Of a DNA stretch of 64,000 nt, positions 10,301 to 16,636 are shown piece by piece. The notes beneath the pieces are model-generated. The model searched no databases, was not told the DNA's origin, and saw nothing but the letters and a program-made list of their open reading frames with translations. The stretch is from assembly GCF_004959765.1 (NCBI RefSeq), contig NZ_SJZD01000002.1, positions 1 through 64,000 on the forward strand, read 5' to 3'. Made by a program: the position numbers and the translations under genes. The DNA is from Flavobacterium sp. H122. Lineage in GTDB: Bacteria; Bacteroidota; Bacteroidia; Flavobacteriales; Flavobacteriaceae. Position 1 is the stretch's first letter; each line of letters starts with the position of its first letter.

Positions 10301-11633
10301 TGGAGTAGCGACACCTATTCAGTATCAATTGGATAATTTGACAACAGGTGAAACGGTTGGAACGGTAACTATTTTAGATCCGTTTAATCCTGCTGGATTA
10401 GTTATCCCGGAATTAGCTGCAGGAAATTATACATTAGTGTTAAGTGATAAGAATGGCTGTCAGTTCGTAATTGATAATATTCTTATTTCAGAGCCGCTGA
10501 CTTCTGCTTTTGCTACAGCACAAGGACTTCCTGAGTCTTGTGCGGAGTTCAATGATGGAATTATAGAATTTACAAATATAGGTGGAGGTAATCCAGGGAC
10601 TTATACGTTAGGATATTCATTGCCTCCTACACTAACGAACCCTAACCCAACGCCAATTGCGGAGCTGACAAATGTTGCAGCCGGGCCAGGACCTTTCAAT
10701 ATAATGAATGTGGATGGCAGTGTTGCTGTAAACGGAGTTTTTGAAGCCTATATTATCGATTCAAAAGGATGTAAGACTACGTATCCCGTAAGAGTTGATC
10801 CAGGTGTGGTAATGAATCCGGATGTACGTTTTGAATATGATTGTGATAATTCAACAGTTCCTAATTCACCGGCACAGCCGTATGTTAGAATAACAGTGAT
10901 TAATAAAGATACAAATGCTTTGTTTAGTCCTGCGGCAAATTATTTCTATTCATTGGACGTAGATGATTTTACAACAGCGGTTAATAATCCTGTATTTACA
11001 TCGGTTACACATCCGCAATTGCTGGATCCTTCAAATACAAATCATACGATTTATGTATATCATGTAAACGGCTGTAAAAAATCTGTAATCGACGTTATCG
11101 TTGATGTGACTAGATTAGATCCTCTTATTGTTGATTTACAACCGGGTACAGCTCTGAATCAGGTCGTGGCTAATACAAACAATACTGACGGTACACCTTC
11201 AGGAGCGCCACCGTATACTTATGCGTTTGATTTGAATGGCTTTGGTGGTCAGACCGGTCCTAAAAATACCTTTATTTATTATCAGTCAGGTACGGTTACC
11301 GTTACTGTTACTGATGAGAATGGATGTATAGCTATAGACAGCCTTCCTGTAACCCACATTCCAATCTGTGTTTCGGATGTAATGACACCAGGCGGTGCAG
11401 ATGGTACAAATGACGAGTGGGGTCCTGGATGTGTTGATCCTGTAACGTACCCTAATTTGGTAACTAAAATTTATGACCGTTACGGACGTTTAGTGAAAAC
11501 ATTACCGGTTGGAGAAACCTGGGATGGTAAATATGAAGGAAAAGATTTGCCTTCTGGTGATTACTGGTATGTGATCAAAGTGGATAAGAATGAAGGTCAG
11601 GAGATTGTAGGTCACTTTACTTTGTATAGATAA
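1395..11633 (+). CDS. sprB: SprB-like giant gliding-motility adhesin, T9SS type-B substrate
   Basis: A 3412-residue secreted protein. A signal peptide (MRIKHYLMLLLLLFGIYSV, cleavage near NAQ) is followed by a roughly 380-residue N-terminal region, a DUF11-like module from about residue 403 (VPNVVLTKTVNN), an Ig-like module near 570-640, then about 27 SprB repeats from about 770 to 3140. The last 87 residues (from about 3326: MTPGGADGTND, IYDRYGRLVKTL, WDGKYEGKDLPSGDYWYVIK) are a classic gliding-motility-associated type-B C-terminal domain that targets proteins to T9SS. In F. johnsoniae SprB is a mobile surface adhesin pulled along the cell by the gliding motor and is about twice this length, so this is a short version. 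sprF follows after 15 nt, matching the known operon. Family assignment is strong; strict orthology is inferred from position and architecture. Confidence 0.9.
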   Translation: MRIKHYLMLLLLLFGIYSVNAQTGAPFKSRLGAKATKVRGNIKLVGNTILGHTLSNPTFDSSGNVTNLGTLTNQANQATPNGANGQNDSENMEYIDIDGDASTFSSSSAYLDIDPKEVTCKRIVFAGLYWAATYPYERGIDATKEWESFPLNTPRIGNFNQIKFKLPGGAYQNITADETIYDGYNASNISASFKGAPYVCFKDVTTMLQGLPDANGNYTVGNVRAARGKRLDGSSAGWSLVVIYESPNANVKPRHFVVYDGLERIAGTHDLTIAINNFKSTLAGKFDTNIGVAALDGDREKNNDKYQFSSFSGGPFIDLKDSFNAFNNFFDSSLTDNNAIVNNINPIKNNTYGFDLDQVELPNPGQSVLVNGASNAYIRLTTEGANQDAFMPYVATFSVDDYVPNVVLTKTVNNLLGANIDGQQIPTCRDFKYIIGFQNLGSDDAIGVAPANPNYVIITDVLPANVTYVGTNVTTTVPGSIVNYDAATRTLRISIPKSYLEVNDPRYAFEIYVRTACACADITDACSTSIKNQAFISYQGESGGQVVTSDPSSSVFDSTCLVGNGTPTNSTILPTCIFESNVYTCDGTATLTGPVGYDNYTWTGPSGATFTPNANSQTVTVNITGNYTVVGTKAGCAPITYIFHVIRYSSSNTHPIIPYDQANPIQTCDNTNERIPYIYLCGANGTRDLDSKVTDAESITWQIYNTACGAFSPINCPNTTASCWTNVGTGQIYTVSQEGDYRIILNYGNCSKTFYFKVFKNNLDYQIVKEDIFCNTPGSITVMGVPQSGYTFSLLNSSGTVIQGPQASNVFVINTAGVYNVNINQTNVTNGCVFTANNIAVLRHVPTAQVISYTQPVCFGDKGSITLAINDGRPNYYFSISDAGGLVASSGAVTDNVYTFNNLTPGVTYTWTTTTDDGCPSTGTITIDNPQELKVKLSLIKALTCTAGRVQVDVEGGTGPYFVYLSPNSGPPSPYLLTNTFDVSAAGTYTVTVWDSNNCKATGQITVNAIPAATINPVATNIRCYADGNVGRINFNPVLNGNDSMQFAISTVSAAGPFTYGPASVFTGLAPGRYYCSAQYIYNGEVCTIPVVTLDITRNAEILPTLTNTEISCTAGTNTPGTAVITASATGGVAPIRASINGGANFFPVTHNFTVSGAGTYTVIFEDAVGCRVSRQITIAPITPLQNMTFTPYNLRCNVSSTTGTVDVGVNVTGGTGTYTYQIVAPVVGTPQSSNQFTGLTPGTTYTFQVTDAKGCTLQRQLVIPALPVIGVTLTAPRVCYGVATGSIQVTVTGTTNFQYTINNGSRQPYPGSNPFTISNQPVNTPVTITVYDTATDCNASSSVTIPVPANDITGTLNVTPIRCSPNYGSVTVSGVSGGWGGPYRYELLQPNGTVVGPQTANVFTNLTQTGSYTVTIIDSNGCRKALPPFVLTAPSSPDLTLLPSSDLCNDSNGTSVVVQVTAGTGTAPFQFSLNGGAYVPANMPTNGHQYTNLPTGGTGHVITVRDVYGCTDTVILPVLNTTLTAMAVITKGLDCSASPNAVIRVNISGGYPAYEYQVSYNGGAYGSFVPVAGATFNYSAAVAGTYTFRIRDSRGCTYTTATVVIPALIPVAATYIKTDNKCFGDSMGSFTVQPSGGQAPYMISVNGNPFTSQTTYSGLAAGNYTVNVRDANQCLLNPPLTITIGAPNDITWTHNTNSLSCGVSGIVLGSIEILTLGGGTAPYMLTLVDLSGATPNVVVNNATAPHTFSNLNFGNYQVFVTDANGCSKNFVTTVATPVTDLTIDVTTVPGDCTTGACIKLTALGGTGPYFFAQYPVNPSNPNSYDYATYSALYQPESAVGSGEYTFCGLASGVTYSFIVYDQGSNCYFFRQAGAPTVVYTSMTVAATPKNVTCKGAADGSVSFTISSYGGTSVSYQIFNAVTNQPVAPTLAPATLNGLSGSAVTVSNIGPLPVGTYYVVVRELDGPSVGCTNASNTFAIVESPTVLSVTAQILKNANCNAAGTIQINALGGTAPYLYYFAQSPSPAPAVGSPLWSGSNIGTIPFGNSAPFDVYVLDAYGCIRSTQITMISDPLPSISAVVNPSTVCNAEGAFAIDVTINATGVEPYTYSVNGGAYQNLTAPYPLTYPYTFTISNLSSGTYDISLLDKNGCESSASVIITPPLNINADFSVLPECNDADGTITANASGGSGVPANYQYTLYDSAGTTILVGPQSGNTFPNMAPGTYWVQVRDITTNCTARVQVSLVTAALLDFTLAPTNVSCFGGSDGTITVTNVVGDAPFKYQIIAPVVMPAVPQDSNVFIGLAAGSYTVEVTSARGCKISKTIPVTQPAALILNPATVSSPTCSSNAIQPVTVTVNVSGGTAPYLYSFNSGAFTSNNVYTVFATTASQTINYDVKDANGCPVSGSEIVPAYTPLSALGAGVQPTCAASGSYTITPSGGSGGGTIANYTYTLVGGNAAGAVQQPSPNQNVFTISQPGLYYFRVTDANGCWVDLPVFDVPAYDIITISAPATTDVVCFGTASGTIGPVTINNYSGDYSWQLQGSALSGTGNTGTPLTINNVPAGSYTLLITETQAPFCDATVPVDITAPAAPLAVSIKIDALVSCGSATGIITVDSITGGWGSYEYQLVNQTTGTSFPYGNASSFSNLPAGTYYVNVRDAKGCIVASNQVTLNAPTQITNVTAVPSVLACANDTNGTITVSGVTGGVAGAVYQYILVTYYKDAQGNTLSSQSVPQLSNVFNDLNAGDYGVIVQDGYNCNSTEVRVTIINPSVVTASVNLIANSRDCLSGTETITLTASGGTGSYSYATTAAGPFTAMATNPVTFTVNPNGSPYTYYVKDSNDCISGPAVYTVAPVVPLTITINANSQLQVLCFGDVTGSLYIDVTGGLGTPYTINVTGPAGYNQTNTTGIFTDLAAGNYNISVTNGTCTAATTQSIASPNPPLQATATWENVVCRGDKSGFITVIIQNNGVATPIQYQLDNLTTGETVGTVTILDPFNPAGLVIPELAAGNYTLVLSDKNGCQFVIDNILISEPLTSAFATAQGLPESCAEFNDGIIEFTNIGGGNPGTYTLGYSLPPTLTNPNPTPIAELTNVAAGPGPFNIMNVDGSVAVNGVFEAYIIDSKGCKTTYPVRVDPGVVMNPDVRFEYDCDNSTVPNSPAQPYVRITVINKDTNALFSPAANYFYSLDVDDFTTAVNNPVFTSVTHPQLLDPSNTNHTIYVYHVNGCKKSVIDVIVDVTRLDPLIVDLQPGTALNQVVANTNNTDGTPSGAPPYTYAFDLNGFGGQTGPKNTFIYYQSGTVTVTVTDENGCIAIDSLPVTHIPICVSDVMTPGGADGTNDEWGPGCVDPVTYPNLVTKIYDRYGRLVKTLPVGETWDGKYEGKDLPSGDYWYVIKVDKNEGQEIVGHFTLYR
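3700..10860 (+). repeat. About 27 degenerate SprB repeats (protein-level)
   Basis: Each unit is roughly 80-110 residues and opens with a pattern such as VCFGDKGSITL, VTCKGAADGSVSF or VSCFGGSDGTITV, continues with GG.APY.Y, then G.Y.V.V.D..GC. Most units carry one Cys near the start and one near the DxxGC end, suggesting one disulfide per module. The copies have diverged: I see no near-identical neighbours at DNA level, unlike the adjacent coiled-coil array. Confidence 0.85.
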
Positions 11634-11648
11634 TTTAACTCATGAGCT

Positions 11649-12641
11649 ATGAATTTTATAGATAATATAAACAATACAAAAAAACTCTTTGTTGCATTAG
11701 TTTTAACGGCTTGCACAAGTGGAATTGCTCAAGAGTTGCATTTACCCGCTGCAACGCAGTATTTAGCAGATAATCCTTTTACATTATCACCTACCTATGC
11801 CGGGATAGGTGATAATGCGAGGATACGCGTTAACGGTTTTTTTCAATGGGTTGGTATTAAAGATGCGCCGGATAATCAGGCGGTCTATGGAGATTTTAGA
11901 GTGTTGAATCAATCAGGTGTAGGTTTGCATTTTTATAATGATAAGAATGGCGATACCAGACAGCAGGGAGGTAAAGTTTCTTTTGCCCACCATATTATTC
12001 TGGATTATCCCTCAAAACAGTATTTATCATTTGGTATGTCTTACAACTTCAATAATTTTAGAATTGAAACTGAAAATATTGACACTCCTGACAGTGATAT
12101 TACTAATGACAGATATACATCAAATAACAACTTTGATGTAGGTTTGCTTTATAGAAAGGACAGATTTTATGCAGCTTTCAATGCCAGTAATTTACTGAGC
12201 AAGGATATTAAAAAGTTCGTTTTGGATCCTGAACCCAGCTTACTTAGAAACTATCAGTTGTATACAGGATATGTTTTTAGAAGTAACAGAGAATCCAGAG
12301 TCGAAATCGAACCTTCTGCTTTTATTCAATATTTCGAAAGTGATAACCGTTCCAGTACAGATATAAATATTAAATACCGACGTATTGATTACCAGCGTAC
12401 AGGTTATTTCTGGTTAGGGGCCACGTATCGTTTCTTAAATGATCAGCCTATGCGCCCTTTGACTTTGGGACCAATGTTTGGTTTAAAGAAAAGCGGTCTT
12501 TATTTAGGATATTCCTATCAAATTACTCTTAATGAGCTGTCTGGTTATAATACTGGTTCTCATATGATTACTTTAGGATGGGATTTCTTCCAGGGAATCA
12601 GCAACTGTCCTTGTACACAAAATGCTATTGCTGAAGATTAA
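11649..12641 (+). CDS. sprF: PorP/SprF family T9SS outer-membrane protein
   Basis: 330 residues with a signal peptide (LFVALVLTACTSGIAQ) and the family opening QYLADNPFTLSPTYAGIG, followed by alternating strands ending in YSYQITLNELSGYNTGSHMITLGWDF, as expected for an outer-membrane beta-barrel. PorP/SprF proteins serve particular type-B T9SS substrates; in F. johnsoniae SprF is needed to bring SprB to the surface but not for chitinase secretion. It starts 15 nt after sprB with no terminator between, so the two should be co-transcribed. The transcript ends at the strong hairpin at 12664. Family call is secure, and pairing with the adjacent SprB follows from order and spacing. Confidence 0.92.
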   Translation: MNFIDNINNTKKLFVALVLTACTSGIAQELHLPAATQYLADNPFTLSPTYAGIGDNARIRVNGFFQWVGIKDAPDNQAVYGDFRVLNQSGVGLHFYNDKNGDTRQQGGKVSFAHHIILDYPSKQYLSFGMSYNFNNFRIETENIDTPDSDITNDRYTSNNNFDVGLLYRKDRFYAAFNASNLLSKDIKKFVLDPEPSLLRNYQLYTGYVFRSNRESRVEIEPSAFIQYFESDNRSSTDINIKYRRIDYQRTGYFWLGATYRFLNDQPMRPLTLGPMFGLKKSGLYLGYSYQITLNELSGYNTGSHMITLGWDFFQGISNCPCTQNAIAED

Positions 12642-12663
12642 GAACTTATAGATTTGACATAGT

Positions 12664-12702
12664 AAAACCGCAGGGCAGTTTGCTTTGCGGTTTTTTTTTT
12701 TC
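12664..12702 (+). terminator. Rho-independent terminator of the sprB-sprF operon
   Basis: Arms aaaaccgca (12664-12672) and tgcggtttt (12686-12694) enclose a 12-nt loop and run into a stretch of T. The right arm also supplies the TTTG that could serve as the -33 element of the pgk promoter. Confidence 0.85.
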
Positions 12703-12713
12703 TTTTAACTTTG
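12684..12713 (+). promoter_or_regulatory. pgk promoter (TTTG ... TAACTTTG)
   Basis: TAACTTTG at 12706-12713 matches the Bacteroidetes -7 consensus TAnnTTTG exactly. TTTG at 12684-12687 lies 18 nt upstream, the expected -33 spacing. The pgk ATG is 20 nt beyond the -7 box, so the leader would be short. Confidence 0.75.
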
Positions 12714-12732
12714 TAAAAAAACAACTACTACA

Positions 12733-13920
12733 ATGAAAACATTACACGACATTAATTTTAAAGACAAAAAAGCCTTAATCAGAGTTGATTTTAATGTACC
12801 TCTGGATGAAAAATTTAATGTAACTGACAGTACGCGTATTGAAGCTGCAAAACCTACTATAGATAAAATTTTAAATGAAGGCGGAAGTGTTATTTTAATG
12901 TCGCATTTAGGACGCCCTAAAGGTGTTCAGGAAGAGTTTTCATTACGCCATATTGTGGAACGTACTGCCGAAATTTTAGGAAGACCCGTTACATTTGCTT
13001 CTGATTGCATTGGTCACGTGGCTGATAATGCTGCTGCACATTTAAAACCGGGTGACGTTTTGTTGTTGGAAAACCTTCGTTTTTACAAGGAAGAAGAAGC
13101 CGGTGATGTGGATTTTTCTAAAAAATTAGCTTCATTGGGTGATGTTTATGTTAACGATGCCTTTGGTACTGCTCACAGGGCCCATGCTTCTACTACGATT
13201 ATTGCGCAATTCTTTCCTGAAAATAAATGTTTCGGTACTTTACTGGCTAAAGAAATCGAAAGCTTGAATAAAGTATTGAATAATAGTGAAAAGCCTGTTA
13301 CAGCTGTATTGGGTGGAAGTAAAGTTTCTTCAAAAATTACGGTTATCGAAAATGTTCTTGATAAGATTGACCACATGATTATTGGCGGAGGGATGACATT
13401 TACTTTTATCAAAGCATTAGGCGGTAAAATCGGTAATTCTTTATGTGAGGATGACAAATTGGAACTGGCACTTGAAATTTTAAATAAAGCCAAAGCAAAA
13501 GGTGTTCAAATCCATCTTCCTGTTGATGTAGTTGCCGCTGATAAGTTTGCTAACGATGCCGAAAAACAAGTTGTTGATGTGAATAATATACCTGACGGTT
13601 GGCAGGGGCTTGATGTAGGTCCAAAATCTCTGGAAGCAATTAAAGAAGTAATTTTAGATTCTAAAACTATTCTTTGGAATGGCCCGCTTGGAGTTTTCGA
13701 AATGGAATCTTTTGCAAACGGTACTATTGAATTAGGTAATTTTATTGCCGAAGCTACTCAAAACGGAGCTTTTTCATTAGTAGGCGGAGGTGATAGTGTT
13801 GCCGCGGTTAAGCAGTTTGGTTTCGAACCAAAGATGAGCTATGTATCTACCGGTGGCGGTGCTATGCTTGAAATGCTTGAAGGTAAGGTTTTGCCTGGAA
13901 TTGTTGCTATTTTAAGCTGA
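12733..13920 (+). CDS. pgk: Phosphoglycerate kinase
   Basis: 395 residues, normal for bacterial Pgk. It interconverts 1,3-bisphosphoglycerate plus ADP and 3-phosphoglycerate plus ATP in cytosolic glycolysis and gluconeogenesis. Signatures seen include RVDFNVPLD near the N-terminus, [22 protein letters not shown], the hinge region [10 protein letters not shown], and C-terminal nucleotide-binding [14 protein letters not shown]. It has its own promoter directly after the sprF terminator, so it is independent of the gliding genes. The stop codon lies in a palindrome that may end the transcript. The lytic transglycosylase downstream has its own promoter-like element. Confidence 0.98.
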   Translation: MKTLHDINFKDKKALIRVDFNVPLDEKFNVTDSTRIEAAKPTIDKILNEGGSVILMSHLGRPKGVQEEFSLRHIVERTAEILGRPVTFASDCIGHVADNAAAHLKPGDVLLLENLRFYKEEEAGDVDFSKKLASLGDVYVNDAFGTAHRAHASTTIIAQFFPENKCFGTLLAKEIESLNKVLNNSEKPVTAVLGGSKVSSKITVIENVLDKIDHMIIGGGMTFTFIKALGGKIGNSLCEDDKLELALEILNKAKAKGVQIHLPVDVVAADKFANDAEKQVVDVNNIPDGWQGLDVGPKSLEAIKEVILDSKTILWNGPLGVFEMESFANGTIELGNFIAEATQNGAFSLVGGGDSVAAVKQFGFEPKMSYVSTGGGAMLEMLEGKVLPGIVAILS

Positions 13921-13947
13921 TCAGCTTAATTTTAACATTTTTTTTTG
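13912..13947 (+). terminator. Possible pgk terminator around a perfect palindrome
   Basis: ttaagctga/tcagcttaa (13912-13929) is a perfect 18-bp palindrome containing the pgk stop codon, followed by attttaacattttttttt. As RNA it would fold with a four-base gatc loop and a 7-bp stem before a T-rich run. The stem is weak and the T-run starts several bases late, so a protein-binding palindrome is an alternative. Confidence 0.5.
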
Positions 13948-13968
13948 TTTTATTTCGTATAATGGTTA

Positions 13969-13976
13969 TATGTTTG
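13969..13976 (+). promoter_or_regulatory. -7 promoter element TATGTTTG for the LysM transglycosylase
   Basis: Exact match to TAnnTTTG, 49 nt before the ATG at 14026. A TTTG ending at 13947 lies 21 nt upstream as a possible -33 box. Confidence 0.6.
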
Positions 13977-14025
13977 TAGCCCAACTTAAATAGTTGAATA
14001 TAAACTATTTATAAACACAAGGCCT

Positions 14026-16020
14026 ATGATTGGAAGAAGAATTGCCCTAAACCTACTATTGCTTTTATCTGCGTTTGTAACTTTTGGTCAGGATAGAGTT
14101 TCCCAAGACTCTGTTGTTAAACCTGTTATAAAATTGTCTTTCTTAGACTCTGTCAAAAGCACTTTTGTTGTCGATGAAACAGCTGACTGTGTCGATAATC
14201 AATATATAAAAGAACTTTCCAATACCCAGGATATTTTTGATGGGATTGTTTCTGATATTAAAAATTTAGATCTGGATAAGCCTGTAGATTTTGACTTGCC
14301 AACGGATCTTTTTAAGGAAAGACTTCGTCTTTTGGATGAAAAGTCTCCTTTTAATATCGAGTACAATCCGCAATTGGAAAACCTGGTTAAAAGCTTCCTA
14401 AAAAACCGCAAGCGTTCCTATGAGCGTTTGATGGGTTTATCACAGTATTATTTTCCCATGTTTGAAGAAGCTATGTCACGTTACGATGTGCCTTTGGAAA
14501 TCAAATATCTGGCAATAGTAGAATCGGCTTTGCGTTCCAATGCGGTTTCAAGAGTAGGCGCTACTGGTTTGTGGCAGTTTATGTTTGAAACCGGTAAACA
14601 GTACGGATTAAAAATCGATTCGTATGTGGATGAACGTAAGGATACTTACAAAGCTACAGATGCTGCCGCAAGATACATGCAGAATATGTACAAAATCTTT
14701 GGCGACTGGGAATTGGTTCTGGCATCTTACAATTCAGGCGCCGGGAATGTAAGCAAAGCAATACGACGTTCTGGTGGTTTTCAGAATTTCTGGAACATTA
14801 AAAGCAAGCTGCCTCGTGAAACTCAGGGTTATGTACCGGCTTTCTTAGCTACGATGTATATTTTTGAATATCACAAAGAACACAATATTGTCCCTTACAA
14901 GCCTGTAGTTAAGCATTTCGAAACAGATACTATCGCATTAAAACGTAAAATATCATTCAAACAGCTTGCCGGTTTATTGGATATTTCAGAAACAGATATC
15001 GAGTTCCTGAATCCTTCCTATAAAATGAAAGTTGTTCCGTATGTAACAGGAAAGACAAACTTTATCTGTTTGCCAAAGAAGAAAATTGCAATGCTGGCTT
15101 CTAATGAAGATAAGGTTTATGCTTATGTTGATTATGAAGAAAGCAAAAGAGAAAAACCTTTTATCAAAAAGGTTACTCCAAAAATCATCAAAGATACTTT
15201 AGGTACTGAAAAAGTTGTTCAGGAAGCAATTGTCGATGCATCCACTGCAAAGAGTACCTTAAAAAACAAATATCACACTGTCAGAAGAGGTGAAAGTTTA
15301 GGTAAAATTGCTGAAAAATATAATGTTTCTATTACCGATGTTAAGAAATGGAACCGTTTAAAATCCAGTAATGTAAACCTTGGAGCTAAGCTTAAAATTG
15401 TGTATAACGAAAACAATGCAGTAGCTGCTAATGCTAAACAAGAGGCAGAACCAAAGGTAATTGCTGAAACTTCAACTAAAGAATCAAAGACAAAACCGGA
15501 AGCAGTTACTGAAAAAGAAACTGCTGTTGCTGAACACACTGTGCAGCAAGGTGAATCTTTATTCGTCATTGCAAAGAAATACCGTTTGTATGTTTCCGAT
15601 TTAAAAAAATGGAACAATATTGAAAACGGAGTCGTAAAAGAGGGCGATGTTTTAAAATTAAAAGAAACCAAGCAGGAAGTTGTTGCTTCAGTTGAGACTT
15701 ATACTGTAAAAAAAGGTGACAACATTGGTGGTATTGCAAAAGTCAACAATGTATCAATTGAAGATATAAAAAAATGGAATGACCTTTCATCCAACAATAT
15801 CAAAGTCGGTGAAAAACTGAAAATTGAAAAACAGGGTAATGCAGTTGCTGAAGTTTCTAAAAAGAAACCAGTTTATGAAGACCAGCGATTATATATTGTT
15901 CAAAAAGGCGATTCATTGTTCAAGATTTCTGTAAAGCACAATACGACTGTTGCCGAATTGAAAAAAAAGAACAATATCAAAGAAGATGATTTACAACCTG
16001 GAATGAAATTGAAAATATAA
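14026..16020 (+). CDS. Membrane-bound lytic murein transglycosylase (SLT domain, four LysM repeats), MltD-like
   Basis: 664 residues with a signal peptide (LNLLLLLSAFVTFGQ). An SLT domain lies near residues 145-300: AIVESALRSNAVSRVGATGLWQF contains the catalytic Glu, followed by the ASYNSGAGNV motif. Four LysM modules begin near 415 (YHTVRRGESL), 503 (EHTVQQGESL), 557 (TYTVKKGDN) and 620 (LYIVQKGDSL). The enzyme cuts glycan strands to 1,6-anhydro-muropeptides in the periplasm, and LysM units hold it on peptidoglycan. There is no lipobox Cys at the signal-peptide end, unlike E. coli MltD. It has its own promoter-like box and a strong terminator. Confidence 0.93.
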   Translation: MIGRRIALNLLLLLSAFVTFGQDRVSQDSVVKPVIKLSFLDSVKSTFVVDETADCVDNQYIKELSNTQDIFDGIVSDIKNLDLDKPVDFDLPTDLFKERLRLLDEKSPFNIEYNPQLENLVKSFLKNRKRSYERLMGLSQYYFPMFEEAMSRYDVPLEIKYLAIVESALRSNAVSRVGATGLWQFMFETGKQYGLKIDSYVDERKDTYKATDAAARYMQNMYKIFGDWELVLASYNSGAGNVSKAIRRSGGFQNFWNIKSKLPRETQGYVPAFLATMYIFEYHKEHNIVPYKPVVKHFETDTIALKRKISFKQLAGLLDISETDIEFLNPSYKMKVVPYVTGKTNFICLPKKKIAMLASNEDKVYAYVDYEESKREKPFIKKVTPKIIKDTLGTEKVVQEAIVDASTAKSTLKNKYHTVRRGESLGKIAEKYNVSITDVKKWNRLKSSNVNLGAKLKIVYNENNAVAANAKQEAEPKVIAETSTKESKTKPEAVTEKETAVAEHTVQQGESLFVIAKKYRLYVSDLKKWNNIENGVVKEGDVLKLKETKQEVVASVETYTVKKGDNIGGIAKVNNVSIEDIKKWNDLSSNNIKVGEKLKIEKQGNAVAEVSKKKPVYEDQRLYIVQKGDSLFKISVKHNTTVAELKKKNNIKEDDLQPGMKLKI

Positions 16021-16022
16021 GT

Positions 16023-16047
16023 AAAGGACGCGTAAGCGTCCTTTTTT
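16023..16047 (+). terminator. Terminator after the LysM transglycosylase
   Basis: Perfect 9-bp stem aaaggacgc (16023-16031) / gcgtccttt (16036-16044) with a GTAA tetraloop, followed by a T-run. Confidence 0.92.
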
Positions 16048-16073
16048 GTATTTTTACTTTTTAAAAAAGCGGC

Positions 16074-16520
16074 ATGAAACAAGAATTCAAAATAAAGCGT
16101 TTTAAAGAACTTTCTACGGAAGAGCTATATGAAATACTGCAATTGCGCTCCGAAGTGTTTGTAGTAGAGCAAAATTGCGTTTATCAAGACATGGATGGTA
16201 AGGACAGGAAGGCAATCCATATTCTGGGATATCTGGAAAATGATTTGGCAAGTTACTGCCGTTTGTTTGATGCGGGAGATTATTTTGAGGCAAGCTCAAT
16301 TGGCAGGGTAGTGGTTTCTCCTAAACACCGCGACAAAAAACTGGGTCATGAATTAATCAAAACTGCTATTAAAACAATCCAGTCGGTTTTTAATCAGACA
16401 GCAATAACAATCTCTGCACAGCAATACCTGACCAAATTTTATCAAAGTCACGGTTTTGTTCAAACCTCTGAAATGTATCTGGAAGATGACATCCCGCATG
16501 TTGAAATGAAGATTCAATAA
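16074..16520 (+). CDS. GNAT family N-acetyltransferase, ElaA-like
   Basis: 148 residues, the usual length for ElaA. The opening FKELSTEELYEILQLRSEVFVVEQ is the ElaA hallmark. IGRVVVSPKHRDKKLGHELI is the acetyl-CoA pyrophosphate loop, here KKLGHE in place of the common RGxGxG/A. FYQSHGFVQTSEMYLEDDIPHVEMKI is the typical C-terminal strand. The acceptor substrate is not known for this family. It lies 27 nt after a strong terminator, so it should have its own promoter, although I see no exact TAnnTTTG. Confidence 0.85.
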   Translation: MKQEFKIKRFKELSTEELYEILQLRSEVFVVEQNCVYQDMDGKDRKAIHILGYLENDLASYCRLFDAGDYFEASSIGRVVVSPKHRDKKLGHELIKTAIKTIQSVFNQTAITISAQQYLTKFYQSHGFVQTSEMYLEDDIPHVEMKIQ

Positions 16521-16538
16521 AAAATGTGCTCAAAAGTC

Positions 16539-16606
16539 TGTCATTCCGACGAAAGTAGGAATCTTATAATCAACTTATATGATTTCTCACTTTGGCCGGA
16601 ATGACA
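16539..16606. repeat. Intergenic inverted-repeat element (tgtcattccg ... cggaatgaca)
   Basis: Arms 16539-16548 and 16597-16606 are perfect 10-bp complements with the interior gacgaaagtaggaatct. It sits between two convergent genes. It resembles the small palindromic spacers common in flavobacterial genomes and may act as a weak terminator for both sides. Family membership is from memory and needs a genome search. Confidence 0.6.
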
Positions 16607-16636
16607 AATTAGTCTGCTTTTCAGACAGTCTTCTTC

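Noticed and set aside
3700..10860. CRISPR-like or mobile repeats in the adhesin gene
   Set aside because: Repeats are protein-level, diverged and coding; no constant direct repeats with unique spacers.
15273..15671. 132-codon minus-strand open frame within the LysM transglycosylase gene
   Set aside because: Antisense shadow of LysM repeats; no family pattern, and the plus-strand gene is clearly real.
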